DNA from: JBDNJM01 sp041687755
GTDB taxonomy: Bacteria > Planctomycetota > UBA1135 > GCA-002686595
DNA: 48,287 nt
NCBI GenBank assembly: GCA_041687755.1
Contig: JBDNJM010000056.1
Coordinates: 1-48,287, forward strand
Direction of reading: 5' to 3'
Positions 1 through 8,326 of the stretch are shown piece after piece (position 1 is the stretch's first letter; each line of letters opens with the position of its first letter). Made by a program: the position numbers and the translations under genes. The notes below the pieces were generated by a model. It had not been told where the DNA came from. It was given only the letters and a program-made list of their open reading frames with translations, and did not search any database.

Positions 1-168
1 CATGGATTTTAAGCACCCGCATTCTGGGGTCCTTGCCATGCGCAACCCAGCACGCCTGCTGAAACGGCTCCCCGGCCCCCTTGTTCGCCCGCTCCCTCAA
101 GAACTCGGCCCCAGGGCACCCACTAAAGAGGCAGGAGAGCCCAATAAATCGCTGCGGAGGCGACACTC

Positions 169-668
169 ATGACTACTTCAAACCTATTCACTCTAACTGC
201 CCAGGCCGCGATCTCGTTGATGGCGCCGGGGAGCCTCTTAGCTCCGGCAGCAGATACAGTCGCTTGCGGGGAGTACGGTGAAGGAGCCGGCGGCATTTGT
301 TTTGAGATAACCTTTGGGCCTCTCTCCGTTAAGAAGTCAAGCCTGCTAGGCCCCAAATCCGCCTGCGACGAGATGAATAGCTGTATTGCCCCTGCAATAT
401 CCAGCTTCCTAGAAGACCAGTTTGAAACACAGGGAATAGAGGCCCAGAGTGCAACAAGGACCAGGAATGTCCGCTTCCCGAAGAGCTGGGATGTCTCAAG
501 GCGGCGAGGCTTGTGAGCACGCTTGGCGTAACAGTTTCACACGAGGAAACCTTCGGTATCCGCTATACCCCCGCCGGCCCGATAATCCTCTTTAAATGCG
601 AGTATATTTACACATTCAATGGAGTCTCCGCAGAGACAGGTTGCTCACCCTGTGTCGATCCTTCCTAA
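169..668 (+). pseudogene. Cysteine-rich exported small protein, apparently frameshifted
   Basis: An ATG at 169 follows a GGAGG (156-160) at good spacing, so the start is well supported. The first frame has a hydrophobic Ala/Leu-rich leader (about residues 8-28) that could be a signal peptide, then four cysteines, and stops at 516. A second frame (-1) is open from 426 to the stop at 666-668 and is also protein-like: it continues the Cys spacing (six more Cys) and contains LPEELGCLKAARL and TFGIRYTPAGPI. The simplest reading is one protein of about 165 residues broken by an indel near 420-430. A sequencing error, a programmed -1 shift or a decaying gene are all possible. I recognise no family. 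Codon third positions are clearly more AT-rich than in the rest of the window, which suggests recent acquisition. The next gene starts 78 bases downstream in the same direction. Confidence 0.45.
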
Positions 669-746
669 GTATAAGCCCACGGTGGGATGCTTAACCATCC
701 TGGGCGGTGCCGACGCCGCAACCTGCAAGATGGGAGGTGCAGAGTC

Positions 747-1880
747 TTGAAGGCATCGAAGTGGCGGCTGATAACCATCGGCTCCTTGGGGGCCGTGTTC
801 GCAATCTGCTGCATAATATGCTACGCAGCGCAAAAAGGGGACAACGCAACCTCAACTTCGGTCGCCGGCCCCGCTGGGCTCCAACCAGGGGCTCTCGACG
901 AGCAGGCAGCCGCCGAACGGCTGAGTCGGGGCGATACGGTTCACCATCCCGAAAGGAATATCCGCCAAGTTCCTGGCGCGGACTTCATACAAATAGAGGG
1001 GGATGATCGTCTCGAAGGAGGCCCTCCCGCAACGCTTGAATGCGCAATTGAGTTGCTGGCCAGCCGTACGAGTGGGAGCACTTCGGGCCTGCTTGGTTAC
1101 AGAATAAAGAAGGCCGGAGAACGGGACTTCCGCAAGATACGAGACCTTACCGATGGCGAGGGAACAATGGCGATGCTTCGTGCCAGCGCTCTAAAACCAG
1201 GCAGTTATGAGCTATTGGACTGGATGACAGGAGCAAGTCTGGATTTCAAAATAGATAATGATTGCGCGAGCCCGACACATGTGAACTTCGCCGAGATCCC
1301 GCTTTCACGAATAACAGTGCACGTTTTCCAGTCAGACGGTAGCCCGTTCAGCGGGTCGGTAAGCGTTAGGCTGCTCCATCGCAACTACGGCTGGCAGCAG
1401 CATGCACGAAAGGTGGATAGCGGACTGTATGAAGCACATGTGGCCAGCGGAGACTATGATGTCACCGCAATCAACACCGACCTCCAGAGGGCCTCGCTAA
1501 CCATCGACGCCTCCGGGGCGGCCGTGGGCATCGTTCTTGATATCACGTCAGAGTCGCTTTATCGCGTCAAGGTAAAGTTCGCTAAGGACGGTGATTCGAG
1601 GGACATGCCCCGATCGTGGTGTGATGAGGTACTCGTCCATTCTGCCGATGGTCGGGAAATTCAGTCTAGCGTATCGAACAACCTTGCGGATCAGGAGTTT
1701 CTTGACTTAGGCGAACTCTTGAGCGGTGACTACTTAGTTAGCAGCATTGAGGTTAGGGTTGGTGAGCCTGGGAGGCTATATATTTCGTTTCCAGCCATTG
1801 AGGGCGTCGGAAGCGCTGAGGATCTGCTCGTCGATTTTTCGCAATCTTCAAACCCCACATATACCTTAGCTGTAGAGTAG
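747..1880 (+). CDS. Single-pass membrane-anchored beta-rich protein, function unknown
   Basis: About 377 residues. I chose TTG 747 over the upstream ATG 687 because GGAGG lies at 733-737, nine bases before it, and because this start puts a textbook anchor at the N-terminus (KASKWRLITIG, then a hydrophobic stretch to about residue 29). The rest should be outside the cytoplasm. The middle part (SRITVHVFQSDGSPFSGSV, then a GDYDVTAI segment) reads like carboxypeptidase-regulatory/Ig-like beta sandwich repeats, in which a short sentence-like strand pair ends in YxV. The plan (anchor, variable linker, beta repeats) resembles the six paralogs at 29722-39792, but I see no strong shared motif, so homology is only suspected. 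Like its upstream neighbour it has relaxed, AT-richer codon use. No catalytic motif is visible. Confidence 0.6.
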   Translation: MKASKWRLITIGSLGAVFAICCIICYAAQKGDNATSTSVAGPAGLQPGALDEQAAAERLSRGDTVHHPERNIRQVPGADFIQIEGDDRLEGGPPATLECAIELLASRTSGSTSGLLGYRIKKAGERDFRKIRDLTDGEGTMAMLRASALKPGSYELLDWMTGASLDFKIDNDCASPTHVNFAEIPLSRITVHVFQSDGSPFSGSVSVRLLHRNYGWQQHARKVDSGLYEAHVASGDYDVTAINTDLQRASLTIDASGAAVGIVLDITSESLYRVKVKFAKDGDSRDMPRSWCDEVLVHSADGREIQSSVSNNLADQEFLDLGELLSGDYLVSSIEVRVGEPGRLYISFPAIEGVGSAEDLLVDFSQSSNPTYTLAVE

Positions 1881-1964
1881 ACCATTAGTGGTGCCAATAA
1901 GGTTCAACGGCTAAGCGAGCTGCACAGTAGGCGTAGCAGACAGCCCCGCCTTCAGTCCTAACTT

Positions 1965-1998
1965 CGAAGGAGCGTGTCGGCGCGAAGGAGCGTGTCGG
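1965..1998. repeat. Two-copy direct repeat
   Basis: The 16-mer CGAAGGAGCGTGTCGG occurs at 1965-1980 and again at 1983-1998, a period of 18. It lies in non-coding DNA between the anchored protein and the IS66-type remnant. I see no gene in 1881-2099. Confidence 0.8.
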
Positions 1999-2099
1999 AG
2001 CAATTTCGACAGACTCCTGCGCTGGCGCGCTGCCCTCGAAAATCGGCCCCACCTCGGTAGTTCGGCGACTCGCCCCAGCAGCAGGCTTGAGGAGTGTGG

Positions 2100-2301
2100 G
2101 TAACCGTCGCGTGAAGCCCACCTGGACGAGGCCCTCCGGCCCAGGCACGCTCCGCAATGGCTTACTGGCCGAGCAGCTGCCGCGTAGCGCTGGCGCGCCG
2201 CGCCTCGAAGTTCGCCCGCCACCCGTGTGGCGTCAGCTTGCTGACGTCAGGTTCGCGACCGATTCGCTGCAGGACGTCGCGCAGGTACATGACGGGATAT
2301 C
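2100..2301 (-). mobile_element. IS66-family remnant: transposase C-terminus plus element end
   Basis: Read on the minus strand, 2301 down to the TAA at 2162-2164 encodes MYLRDVLQRIGREPD followed by a Trp/Arg-rich tail. This is the conserved C-terminal motif of IS66 TnpC transposases (YLRDVLxRI followed by a LxPxxW block). Downstream of the stop, the sequence GTAACCGTCGCGTGAAGCCC (plus strand, from 2100) starts with GTAA as IS66 terminal repeats do, so it may be the element's outer end. Everything upstream of codon -45 from the stop is gone: the open frame meets the IS3-family end at 2302. The assignment rests on the short motif and position, and a protein search would settle it. Confidence 0.55.
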
Positions 2302-2351
2302 GTGCCCCCCTCGGAGTGAGAGCCTATTGTGCCCCCCTTGGAGTGAGAGCC
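2302..2351. repeat. Duplicated left terminal repeat of the IS3-family element
   Basis: GTGCCCCCCTCGGAGTGAG (2302 onward) and GTGCCCCCCTTGGAGTGAG (2329 onward) are near-identical 23-base copies, both continuing AGCC, 27 bases apart. Only one is needed as a transposon end. The extra copy may be the scar of a second insertion or of a circular-junction event. Confidence 0.85.
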
Positions 2352-2377
2352 ACCCGTAAGCCCCCGGCTGGGGTCAA

Positions 2378-2721
2378 ATGGAGCTTCTGATGACCGAGAA
2401 CGAAGACCTATCGAATGTGCAGCGCTGGACCGCGAAGCGGCGGGTCGCGCTGGTGCTCACCATCCTTCAGGGTGAGACCAACCCGAAGGAGGCCGCCCGG
2501 AACCCGGGCTGACAGTGGCCGAGGTCGAGGAGTGGAGAGACAAGTTTCTTGTCGGTGCTGAGAACGCCTTGCGCTCCAAGCCCCGCGAGGACGAGGCGTT
2601 GAAGGACCAGCAGATCAAGCTGCTGAAGCAGAAGGTCGGGGAGCTGGTGCTCGACATCGACATTCTCAAGACGGCCAACGATGGCCGCCCCCCTCTTGCT
2701 CCGAAGACGTACGGCGAGTGA
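2378..2721 (+). pseudogene. IS3-family transposase OrfA, frameshifted
   Basis: From ATG 2378 the frame gives a helix-turn-helix-like start (VQRWTAKRRVALVL, then a GETNPKEAAR segment) and hits TGA at 2510-2512. The expected continuation (GLTVAEVEEWRDKFL, then a leucine-zipper-like KDQQIKLLKQKVGEL) is in another frame and runs to 2721. In intact relatives these form one roughly 110-residue DNA-binding and coiled-coil protein, so a one-base indel near 2500-2510 has split it. The family's usual programmed shift lies at the orfA/orfB junction, not here, so this break is probably a mutation. Confidence 0.75.
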
Positions 2722-3539
2722 AACGAGCCGTACCTGAGGCGTCCGAACGACGCATTTGCAGGGTGCTCAGGGTGTCGCGCTCCGCGCTCCGTGGAAGCGG
2801 AGCCCGTAGGGCGGAGCGCGACACCCTGGACAACCGGATCTGGGCTTTGATCCAGCGCTTCCCGACTTACGGTTACCGCCGGATCTGGGCACTGCTGCGT
2901 TTCGGAGATGGGCTCCAGATCAACCGGAAGGCCGTCTATCGCCGCATGCGGCGCAGAGGCTGGATGGTCCACCAGAGGAAAATGCTGGCCAAGCCGCGAG
3001 TCCGCAGCTCTAGAAGCGTAGCTCCGGCAAGCAACGTCCGCTGGGCCACCGACATCACCCACCTGCCTGCAGGCCAGGACGGCTGGGCGCACTTAACCGC
3101 CGTCATCGACTGCCACGACCGTGAGATCGTCGGCTGGGAGCTCGCGCTTCGAGGCCGCGCGCGTGAAGCCGAACGGGCGCTCGAGGATGCCTGCCTACGC
3201 CGCTTCGGAACGCTGCGGCCCAAAGGGCCGAAGCCTGTGCTTAGAAGTGACAACGGACTCGTCTTTCAGAGCAAGCGATTCAGGGCAGCCTGCCGCGACT
3301 ACGGCCTGACCCAGGAATTCATCACGCCGTACACGCCCGAGCAGAACGGAATGATCGAACGCTTCTTTCGGAGCCTGAAGGAGGAGTGCGTCTGGCAGCA
3401 TCGCTTCGCGAGCTTCGACGAGGCTCGCCGCGCCATCTCGAACTGGATCCGCTCGTACAACCACCGGCGGCCGCACCAGGCTCTGGGCTACCAGAGCCCT
3501 CGTCAGTACCGATCCCAACAACCCATGTCCGTGGCTTAA
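2718..3539 (+). CDS. IS3-family transposase OrfB, DDE integrase core
   Basis: 273 residues with the full retroviral-integrase-type catalytic core: WATDITH carries the first Asp, SDNGLVFQS the second Asp, and TPEQNGMIERFFRSLKEE the Glu, followed by the usual YNHRRPHQALGY tail. An N-terminal HTH_21-like segment (YGYRRIWALLR) precedes it. It catalyses strand transfer of the element. GTG 2718 overlaps the orfA stop as is usual for the family, where OrfAB fusion is made by frameshifting. OrfB itself shows no damage, and it ends 14 bases before the right end of the element. Confidence 0.92.
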   Translation: MKRAVPEASERRICRVLRVSRSALRGSGARRAERDTLDNRIWALIQRFPTYGYRRIWALLRFGDGLQINRKAVYRRMRRRGWMVHQRKMLAKPRVRSSRSVAPASNVRWATDITHLPAGQDGWAHLTAVIDCHDREIVGWELALRGRAREAERALEDACLRRFGTLRPKGPKPVLRSDNGLVFQSKRFRAACRDYGLTQEFITPYTPEQNGMIERFFRSLKEECVWQHRFASFDEARRAISNWIRSYNHRRPHQALGYQSPRQYRSQQPMSVA

Positions 3540-3552
3540 CCTGAGGGGGGCA

Positions 3553-4020
3553 CTACACCGCTTCGCTCCGCCTCCAGGCCCACACCTCGGCAGACCTCCG
3601 CTCTGCCTCCAGCGCAACCACCCCGAACCTCCCCCGACTCGCATAGCGACTGGACTCGGTTTCGGGGTCATGCCAGGCCTTCGCGATCGTCACGAACTCA
3701 TTCGCCCAGGCTAGCCCCAGGTCCGTGAAGTCCCCCGTCATGCTCCAATGCGCCACGCTGTGATCGATCGGATCGAAGACAGAGCCAACGACCTCCCTCG
3801 AGGCGGTGACATCGAAGGCATCCGAGCTGTACCAGGTGCTCGTGGGCCCGGGCAGGAGCTCGATGAACCACCCCGCGAATCCGGGCAGGTAGCGGAACGC
3901 ATTGGGCCGCACGTTCCCGTTCGGCAGCACGGTCGAGATCGTGCCGACCACTACCCCCGCCGCGTTCACTGAAGTCGCCTGGTTGACGCCCTCCACGAGC
4001 TGTCCGCCGACGATCAACAC
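3553..4020 (-). pseudogene. HAF-repeat-like extracellular protein fragment, cut by the insertion sequence
   Basis: 155 codons from a possible GTG at 4020. Two stretches (QATSVNAAGVVVGTIS and DVTASREVVGSV) have the INxxGxVVG rhythm of extracellular HAF repeats, and each is associated with an aromatic-rich strand such as AFRYLPGFAGW and HWSMTGDFTDLG. Known family members are longer exported proteins with signal peptides, and there is none here. The stop codon is read from 3553-3555, the very junction with the insertion sequence, so the natural 3' end is lost. The 5' end begins abruptly, 30 bases after the STT3-like stop with no clear ribosome site. I regard it as an internal remnant. Confidence 0.5.
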
Positions 4021-4050
4021 TGCTTCGCCGCGGCCTTGCTCGCAACGCTA

Positions 4051-6111
4051 CTATCTCGCCTCGGTCGTCAACGCTGGCAGCTCCCAAATCGACAGCACCG
4101 GGCCCGCGCCCGGCTGGCCCGCGGCCATCGGGCGGGCCTGGGGGTTCTCGAAGCGCTGGCTCGCATGGACCAGGCGGCAGCCCGCGAAGCCGACGGTTCC
4201 GACCTGGCCGGCGTGCATCGACAGCTGGGCGAGTGCGCTCTGCAGGCTGCGGGGTGAGTAGCGCTTGCCCTGGGCGGTCTTGACGAAGAGTTCGTCGCGC
4301 TGTGCTTGGGTCCACCCCGCGATGCGGCTCAGGCTTGCTAGCTCGGACACGCGGCGGGCGTCGGTGACGACGTAGCGGGCGCCGAGTTCGCGGGCGCGTT
4401 CCAGAAAGCGCTCGGGGTCGGACTCGAGCAGGGCTTCGGCGGCGCCGGTGAAGTTGCGTTCGCCGACGAAGCTGCCGAAGCCGGTGGCGACCGAGGGGCG
4501 GCGGGCGTGGTACTCGATCAGGTGGCCGTAGCCCCAGGTCGAGAGGACGGCGTAGTCGGCTTGCAGGTCGGGGGCGTTGAACGGGCCGGCGGAGGTTGTG
4601 CCGGTGCGCATCCACTGGAGGGCGGCCAGTCGCTCGAAGCGCCAGTCGGCGAGGTCGCCTTGGTCCGCGGTGGAGCGGGCGCCCCAAAGGCTGGCTCCGA
4701 TCAGGGTGGCCGCGACTGCGGTGACAAGGAAAGGGACGAAGCGGGCCATTGCGCTAACGCGCTCGGCGGCGCGGCCGGGCCAGAGTTCGGTGACGGCTAA
4801 ACCTATGACACAGGACATCGGCACCGCGAGGCTGTTGCCGAAGCGGCGCTGGACCAGGGTCATCGCGAGCAGCAGCGTGAAGCAGCCGAGGACGCTCCAT
4901 GCGCCGGGGCGGCGCCAGCCGGTGAGGGCTGCTGCTAGTGCGCCGAGAGGCGCGAGCATCGCGACGAGGCCGAGATCGCGCCAGGCGCCGGCCAAGCCGG
5001 CGGGCTTGGCTAGCAGCGGGCGGCTCTCGTCCACCACGTCCATGAACTGGTTTTGGCGGCTGGCCCATGCGAAGCCTTCGCGCGCGCCGTCGAGGAAGCC
5101 GGGCAGGAAGGCGCAGAGCAGCGCCGTGAGCGCGACACCGACGCCCGCGCCGAGCCAGCGGCTGCGGCCGAGGCGCCCGGCCAGTAAGAGCGCGGCGTAC
5201 GGCAGGCACGCGGTCAGCAATGCGCGCGGCACGCCGATGCTCAGGTTGATCAAGGAGCCCGGCTGCAGCTCGTTCCAGGGGCTCGCGATGGCAGAGGGCG
5301 CGGTGCACAGCGCCGCGAAGGCGAAGAACGCGAGGCCACCGGCGGCGGCGCGGCGGCGCGAGTCGGCGTCGGCGCCGAGGCTGCCGAGGAAGTAGACCGC
5401 CCCCACGATGCCGACGGTCAGGGCGGCGGCGAGCCAGATCAACAGAGACGCGGCGGCCATCACGCCGGCGAGCGCTCCGCAGGCCACGGCGCCCGCCATG
5501 GAGCGCGCGCTAAAGCCCTGCACGCAGGCCAGCAGCATGGCGGCGAGAAAGAGCGCGGTTCCGACGTGGTGATCGACGCGCGCGACGCCGCCGTACCACA
5601 TGGCGATGGGCGTGACAGCGTAGACAGCTCCTGCGAGGCCGGCCGCCAGGAGTCGGGAGCCTGCCGCGCGGCCGCGGGTCAGCGCGTAGGTCAGCAGCCC
5701 GATCAAGGCGGCGGTCAAGGCGCCGAGGGCGGGCGGCATGCGCACGAGAAACGCTTCGACCGCGGCCTCGTCCACCTCCCCCGTCGCAGGGTCCTGACCA
5801 CCGTCGGGCAGGGTCGCGCTCGCGGCCACGGCCAGAGCCGCATCAAAGAAGGTCGGCCAGGGCACCGCTGCGCCATCGGGGAAGTTCATGAAGCGATCGG
5901 TCTGGGGCACGCCCCCGCCGTCGAGCGCGAGCACCACGCGGCGCAGGTGGTAGGCGCCGTCGGGATCGTCGACCAGCCAGGTCGAGCCGTTGGGCAGCTC
6001 GGTGGACTCCGCGCTGGCGGGAATCCGATGCCCCGGCTCGAGTCGATCGCGCAACAGGTGCGCTAAGACGCCGACGGCGATCAGAACAAGCGCGAGCGCC
6101 GCTCGACTCAA
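4051..6111 (-). CDS. STT3/PglB/AglB-like oligosaccharyltransferase-type membrane protein
   Basis: 686 residues with about a dozen hydrophobic helices and a soluble C-terminal domain, the plan of single-subunit oligosaccharyltransferases that move a lipid-linked glycan to protein Asn. Family signs are DDPDGAYHLRR at 48-58 (the first external loop acidic motif), VDHHVG at 179-184 (second acidic/His motif) and a TWGYGHLIEY block at 525-534 in the place of WWDYG. The central Asp of that motif is replaced by Gly, so acceptor recognition must differ, or the enzyme transfers to something else. TTG 6111 overlaps the hutI stop (TTGA), which implies translational coupling to it. The family call is fairly firm. 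The exact substrate is unknown, and a general GT-C role in cell-envelope glycosylation is the alternative. Confidence 0.75.
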   Translation of the reverse strand: MSRAALALVLIAVGVLAHLLRDRLEPGHRIPASAESTELPNGSTWLVDDPDGAYHLRRVVLALDGGGVPQTDRFMNFPDGAAVPWPTFFDAALAVAASATLPDGGQDPATGEVDEAAVEAFLVRMPPALGALTAALIGLLTYALTRGRAAGSRLLAAGLAGAVYAVTPIAMWYGGVARVDHHVGTALFLAAMLLACVQGFSARSMAGAVACGALAGVMAAASLLIWLAAALTVGIVGAVYFLGSLGADADSRRRAAAGGLAFFAFAALCTAPSAIASPWNELQPGSLINLSIGVPRALLTACLPYAALLLAGRLGRSRWLGAGVGVALTALLCAFLPGFLDGAREGFAWASRQNQFMDVVDESRPLLAKPAGLAGAWRDLGLVAMLAPLGALAAALTGWRRPGAWSVLGCFTLLLAMTLVQRRFGNSLAVPMSCVIGLAVTELWPGRAAERVSAMARFVPFLVTAVAATLIGASLWGARSTADQGDLADWRFERLAALQWMRTGTTSAGPFNAPDLQADYAVLSTWGYGHLIEYHARRPSVATGFGSFVGERNFTGAAEALLESDPERFLERARELGARYVVTDARRVSELASLSRIAGWTQAQRDELFVKTAQGKRYSPRSLQSALAQLSMHAGQVGTVGFAGCRLVHASQRFENPQARPMAAGQPGAGPVLSIWELPALTTEAR

Positions 6112-7397
6112 GATCGACGCTCCCGGGGCGCGCGCTGGGTGACCAGCTCGCCGCCCTTGATCACGGCGACGACAGGATCGCGGCCGAATTCATAGGTCAG
6201 GTGCTCCAGGTTCGGCACGTCGAGCACGATCACGTCGGCGCGCTTGCCGGGCTCGAGCGTGCCGAGTTCGCCGGCGAGACCGAGCGTCGCCGCCGCGTTC
6301 AGCGTGGCGCCGGTCAGGCACTCAGCCGCGCTGAAGCCGTAGCGCAGCGCGGCGAAGGTCGCAACCTCGGGCATGCTCTGGGTGTAGCAGCTGCCGGGGT
6401 TGAAGTCGGTCGAGATCACGGCGGCGAGTCCGGCGTCGACCAGTGACCGTCCGGGCGCCTCGTCGCTCTCGCGCAGGAAGATCGGGACGAGTGGGCAGAG
6501 CACCGGCTGCACTCCGCGCTCGAGCAGGGCGTCGATGCCCGCGTTGCTGACGTGCTCCAGATGGTCCGCGGTCGCCGCGCCCAGTTCTGCCGCGAGCTCG
6601 GCGCCTCCGAGTGGCGTGAGCTGGTCCACGTGCATGCGCAGGCCGAGGCCCAGCTCGCGCGCGCGCAGCATCACTCGGCGCGAGTCCTCCACTCCGAAGG
6701 TGTGCGCTTCGGTGAAGATGTCGGCGTACTGCGCCAGGCCCGACTCGGCGACCAGCGGCAGCATTTCGGCGCACAGCAAATCGACGTAGTCCGACGTGCG
6801 CCCCTCGAATTCCGGCGGGATGGCGTGGGCGCCGAGAAAAGTCGGCACGAGTTCGACGACGTGGACCGCGTTCGCGGCAGCAATGGCGCGCAGGCAGACG
6901 AGCTCGGCCTCGGTGCTCAGGCCATAGCCGCTCTTGCACTCGACGGTGGTCGTGCCCAGCTCGAGGAAGCGGTCGAGGCGCTCGAGCAGGCCCAGGGTGA
7001 GCTGTTCCTCGCTCGCGCCGCGCACGCCGCGCACGCTGGACAGGATCCCGCCGCCGGAGGTCGAGATCTCGAGGTAGGTAGCACCGGCGTTGCGCTGCTC
7101 GAACTCGAGCTCGCGGGTCCCGAAGAATACCGGGTGGGTGTGCGCGTCCACGAAGCCCGGCAGCACCAGTCCACCGGCCGCATCCAGTCGGCGCTGGGGC
7201 GCGTAGCGCTGCGCCAGGTCGCGTTCCGTTCCGATCGCGACGATGCGCCCGGCGTCGATCGCGACGGCGCCATTCTGGACGCGCTGCACACGCCCCATGC
7301 TGGAGCCGCCGATGGCGACGTCGCCAAGGGGCGTCGCGACTTCGGCAGCGCCGTGGACGAGCAGATCAATCGGCAGCAGTTCGGCGGGCGTGTTCAC
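6108..7397 (-). CDS. hutI: Imidazolonepropionase
   Basis: About 429 residues from GTG 7397 (a longer frame exists, but family length is around 400-420 and homology begins here). It hydrolyses 4-imidazolone-5-propionate to N-formimino-L-glutamate in histidine degradation, in the cytosol. Amidohydrolase metal-site motifs are all visible: DAHTHPVF at 84-91, ECKSGYGLS, TFLGAHAIPPEF, the MHVDQL histidine, DHLEH and STDFNPGSCYT. The product should bind zinc or iron. No other hut gene is in the window. It sits downstream of the sigma factor gene on the same strand (153-base gap) and its stop overlaps the start of the STT3-like gene, an odd partner, which suggests an accidental operon rather than a pathway. 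Confidence 0.93.
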   Translation of the reverse strand: MNTPAELLPIDLLVHGAAEVATPLGDVAIGGSSMGRVQRVQNGAVAIDAGRIVAIGTERDLAQRYAPQRRLDAAGGLVLPGFVDAHTHPVFFGTRELEFEQRNAGATYLEISTSGGGILSSVRGVRGASEEQLTLGLLERLDRFLELGTTTVECKSGYGLSTEAELVCLRAIAAANAVHVVELVPTFLGAHAIPPEFEGRTSDYVDLLCAEMLPLVAESGLAQYADIFTEAHTFGVEDSRRVMLRARELGLGLRMHVDQLTPLGGAELAAELGAATADHLEHVSNAGIDALLERGVQPVLCPLVPIFLRESDEAPGRSLVDAGLAAVISTDFNPGSCYTQSMPEVATFAALRYGFSAAECLTGATLNAAATLGLAGELGTLEPGKRADVIVLDVPNLEHLTYEFGRDPVVAVIKGGELVTQRAPRERRS

Positions 7398-7549
7398 ACG
7401 CAGAACTCTACGGTTCCCCCCTGCCGGACGCGAAATCTCCGCCTCGGCGTCGTCTCTCTCCCTCCCCCTCCGCCGTGCCCGCAATCCAGGCGCCGTTAGA
7501 GCGCCCCCGCAAGCGCCGAATCGAGTTCGGCCGCCCGCAGACCTCGAAC

Positions 7550-8326
7550 TCAGCCCAGCGTGCGGCGCATGTGCGTCGCAAGGCGCTTGCGCGCGCGGAA
7601 CACGATCATCTTCATGTTCGCGGGCCGCACGCCGAGTTTTTCGGACGCCTCGGCATAGCACAGCTCTTCGACCTCGACCAGCTCCAGCGCCTTCGCGTCG
7701 CGCTCGGCCAGCTGCTGCCAGGCGACGAGGTAGGCGCACAGGAACAGGTCCCAGGCGCGGCTCAGGTGGCGCGCGCTCTCCATCAGGTCGGCCTGGGCGT
7801 CGGGGCTCTGGCCGCGCTCATCGGCCGGCTCGAGGCCGCCCTCGGGCAGCTCCAGCATCAGGCCGTGGCGCCCGCCGCGCGAACGGGCGCGGCGCACCAG
7901 GTTGCCGGCAATCGTGCGCACCCAGACCCGGAAGCTTCCGGGCTGCTCGTCGCGGAACGCGCTCGGGTAGCGATAGACGTTGACGAATGTGTCCTGCAGC
8001 AGCTCCTGGGCATCCAGATGCGCCGGGCCCTGCCGCAACAGGGACAGGATCCAGGTGTGCACGGCGCGCTCGGTCTCGGCGTACAGCGCCTCGAAGTCGC
8101 GGCGCTCGCGGCTGTCGCGGTAAGCCGCCATCAGGCGCGTCGCGTTGGCCTCGCGCTCGAGCGCCGCCTCCCGCTCGCGCTCGACCCGGGCGCGCGGGCC
8201 CTCGGGCTCCGGGCTCAGCTCCACCAGCTCCGACGGTCCAGACGCAGACGGCACCCGCCGGGCGCCGGAGATCTCCGGCGAGGGGGCAACGATTGTAGGG
8301 CCTTCGAGAAGAGCAGAGTGCTTCAT
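7550..8326 (-). CDS. ECF-type sigma-70 family RNA polymerase sigma factor
   Basis: 258 residues from ATG 8326. An in-frame extension to 8455 looks non-coding. Region 2 lies at about 72-145 (LDAQELLQDTFVNVYRY is the core and -10 recognition part) and region 4 at about 205-253 (ELCYAEASEKLGVRPANMKM and the RARKRL helix that reads the -35). The usual ECF order is kept. The first 60 residues are a low-complexity Pro/Glu/Ala-rich tail that ECF factors normally lack, and it may be a regulatory appendage. No anti-sigma gene is adjacent. Its target promoters cannot be told from the window. It diverges from the CorC-like gene across a 420-base gap. Confidence 0.88.
   Translation of the reverse strand: MKHSALLEGPTIVAPSPEISGARRVPSASGPSELVELSPEPEGPRARVEREREAALEREANATRLMAAYRDSRERRDFEALYAETERAVHTWILSLLRQGPAHLDAQELLQDTFVNVYRYPSAFRDEQPGSFRVWVRTIAGNLVRRARSRGGRHGLMLELPEGGLEPADERGQSPDAQADLMESARHLSRAWDLFLCAYLVAWQQLAERDAKALELVEVEELCYAEASEKLGVRPANMKMIVFRARKRLATHMRRTLG

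Larger units (their letters stand above)
2302..3553 (+). mobile_element. IS3-family insertion sequence
   Basis: The right end reads AGGGGGGCAC (3544-3553). Its reverse complement GTGCCCCCCT occurs at the left twice, at 2302 and at 2329, so the TG...CA ends typical of the family are present. Inside are a two-frame transposase with orfA leading into orfB through a GTGA overlap at 2718-2721. No matching target-site duplication is visible next to either left copy and the right end, and the two flanks look unrelated (IS66 remnant on one side, HAF-like gene fragment on the other). This suggests an insertion followed by deletion or recombination. OrfA is frameshifted, so the copy is probably not autonomously active. 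Confidence 0.8.

Noticed and set aside
2290..3560. Target-site duplication around the IS3-family element
   Set aside because: The bases flanking 2302 or 2329 and those following 3553 do not match over 3-4 bases, so none is claimed.
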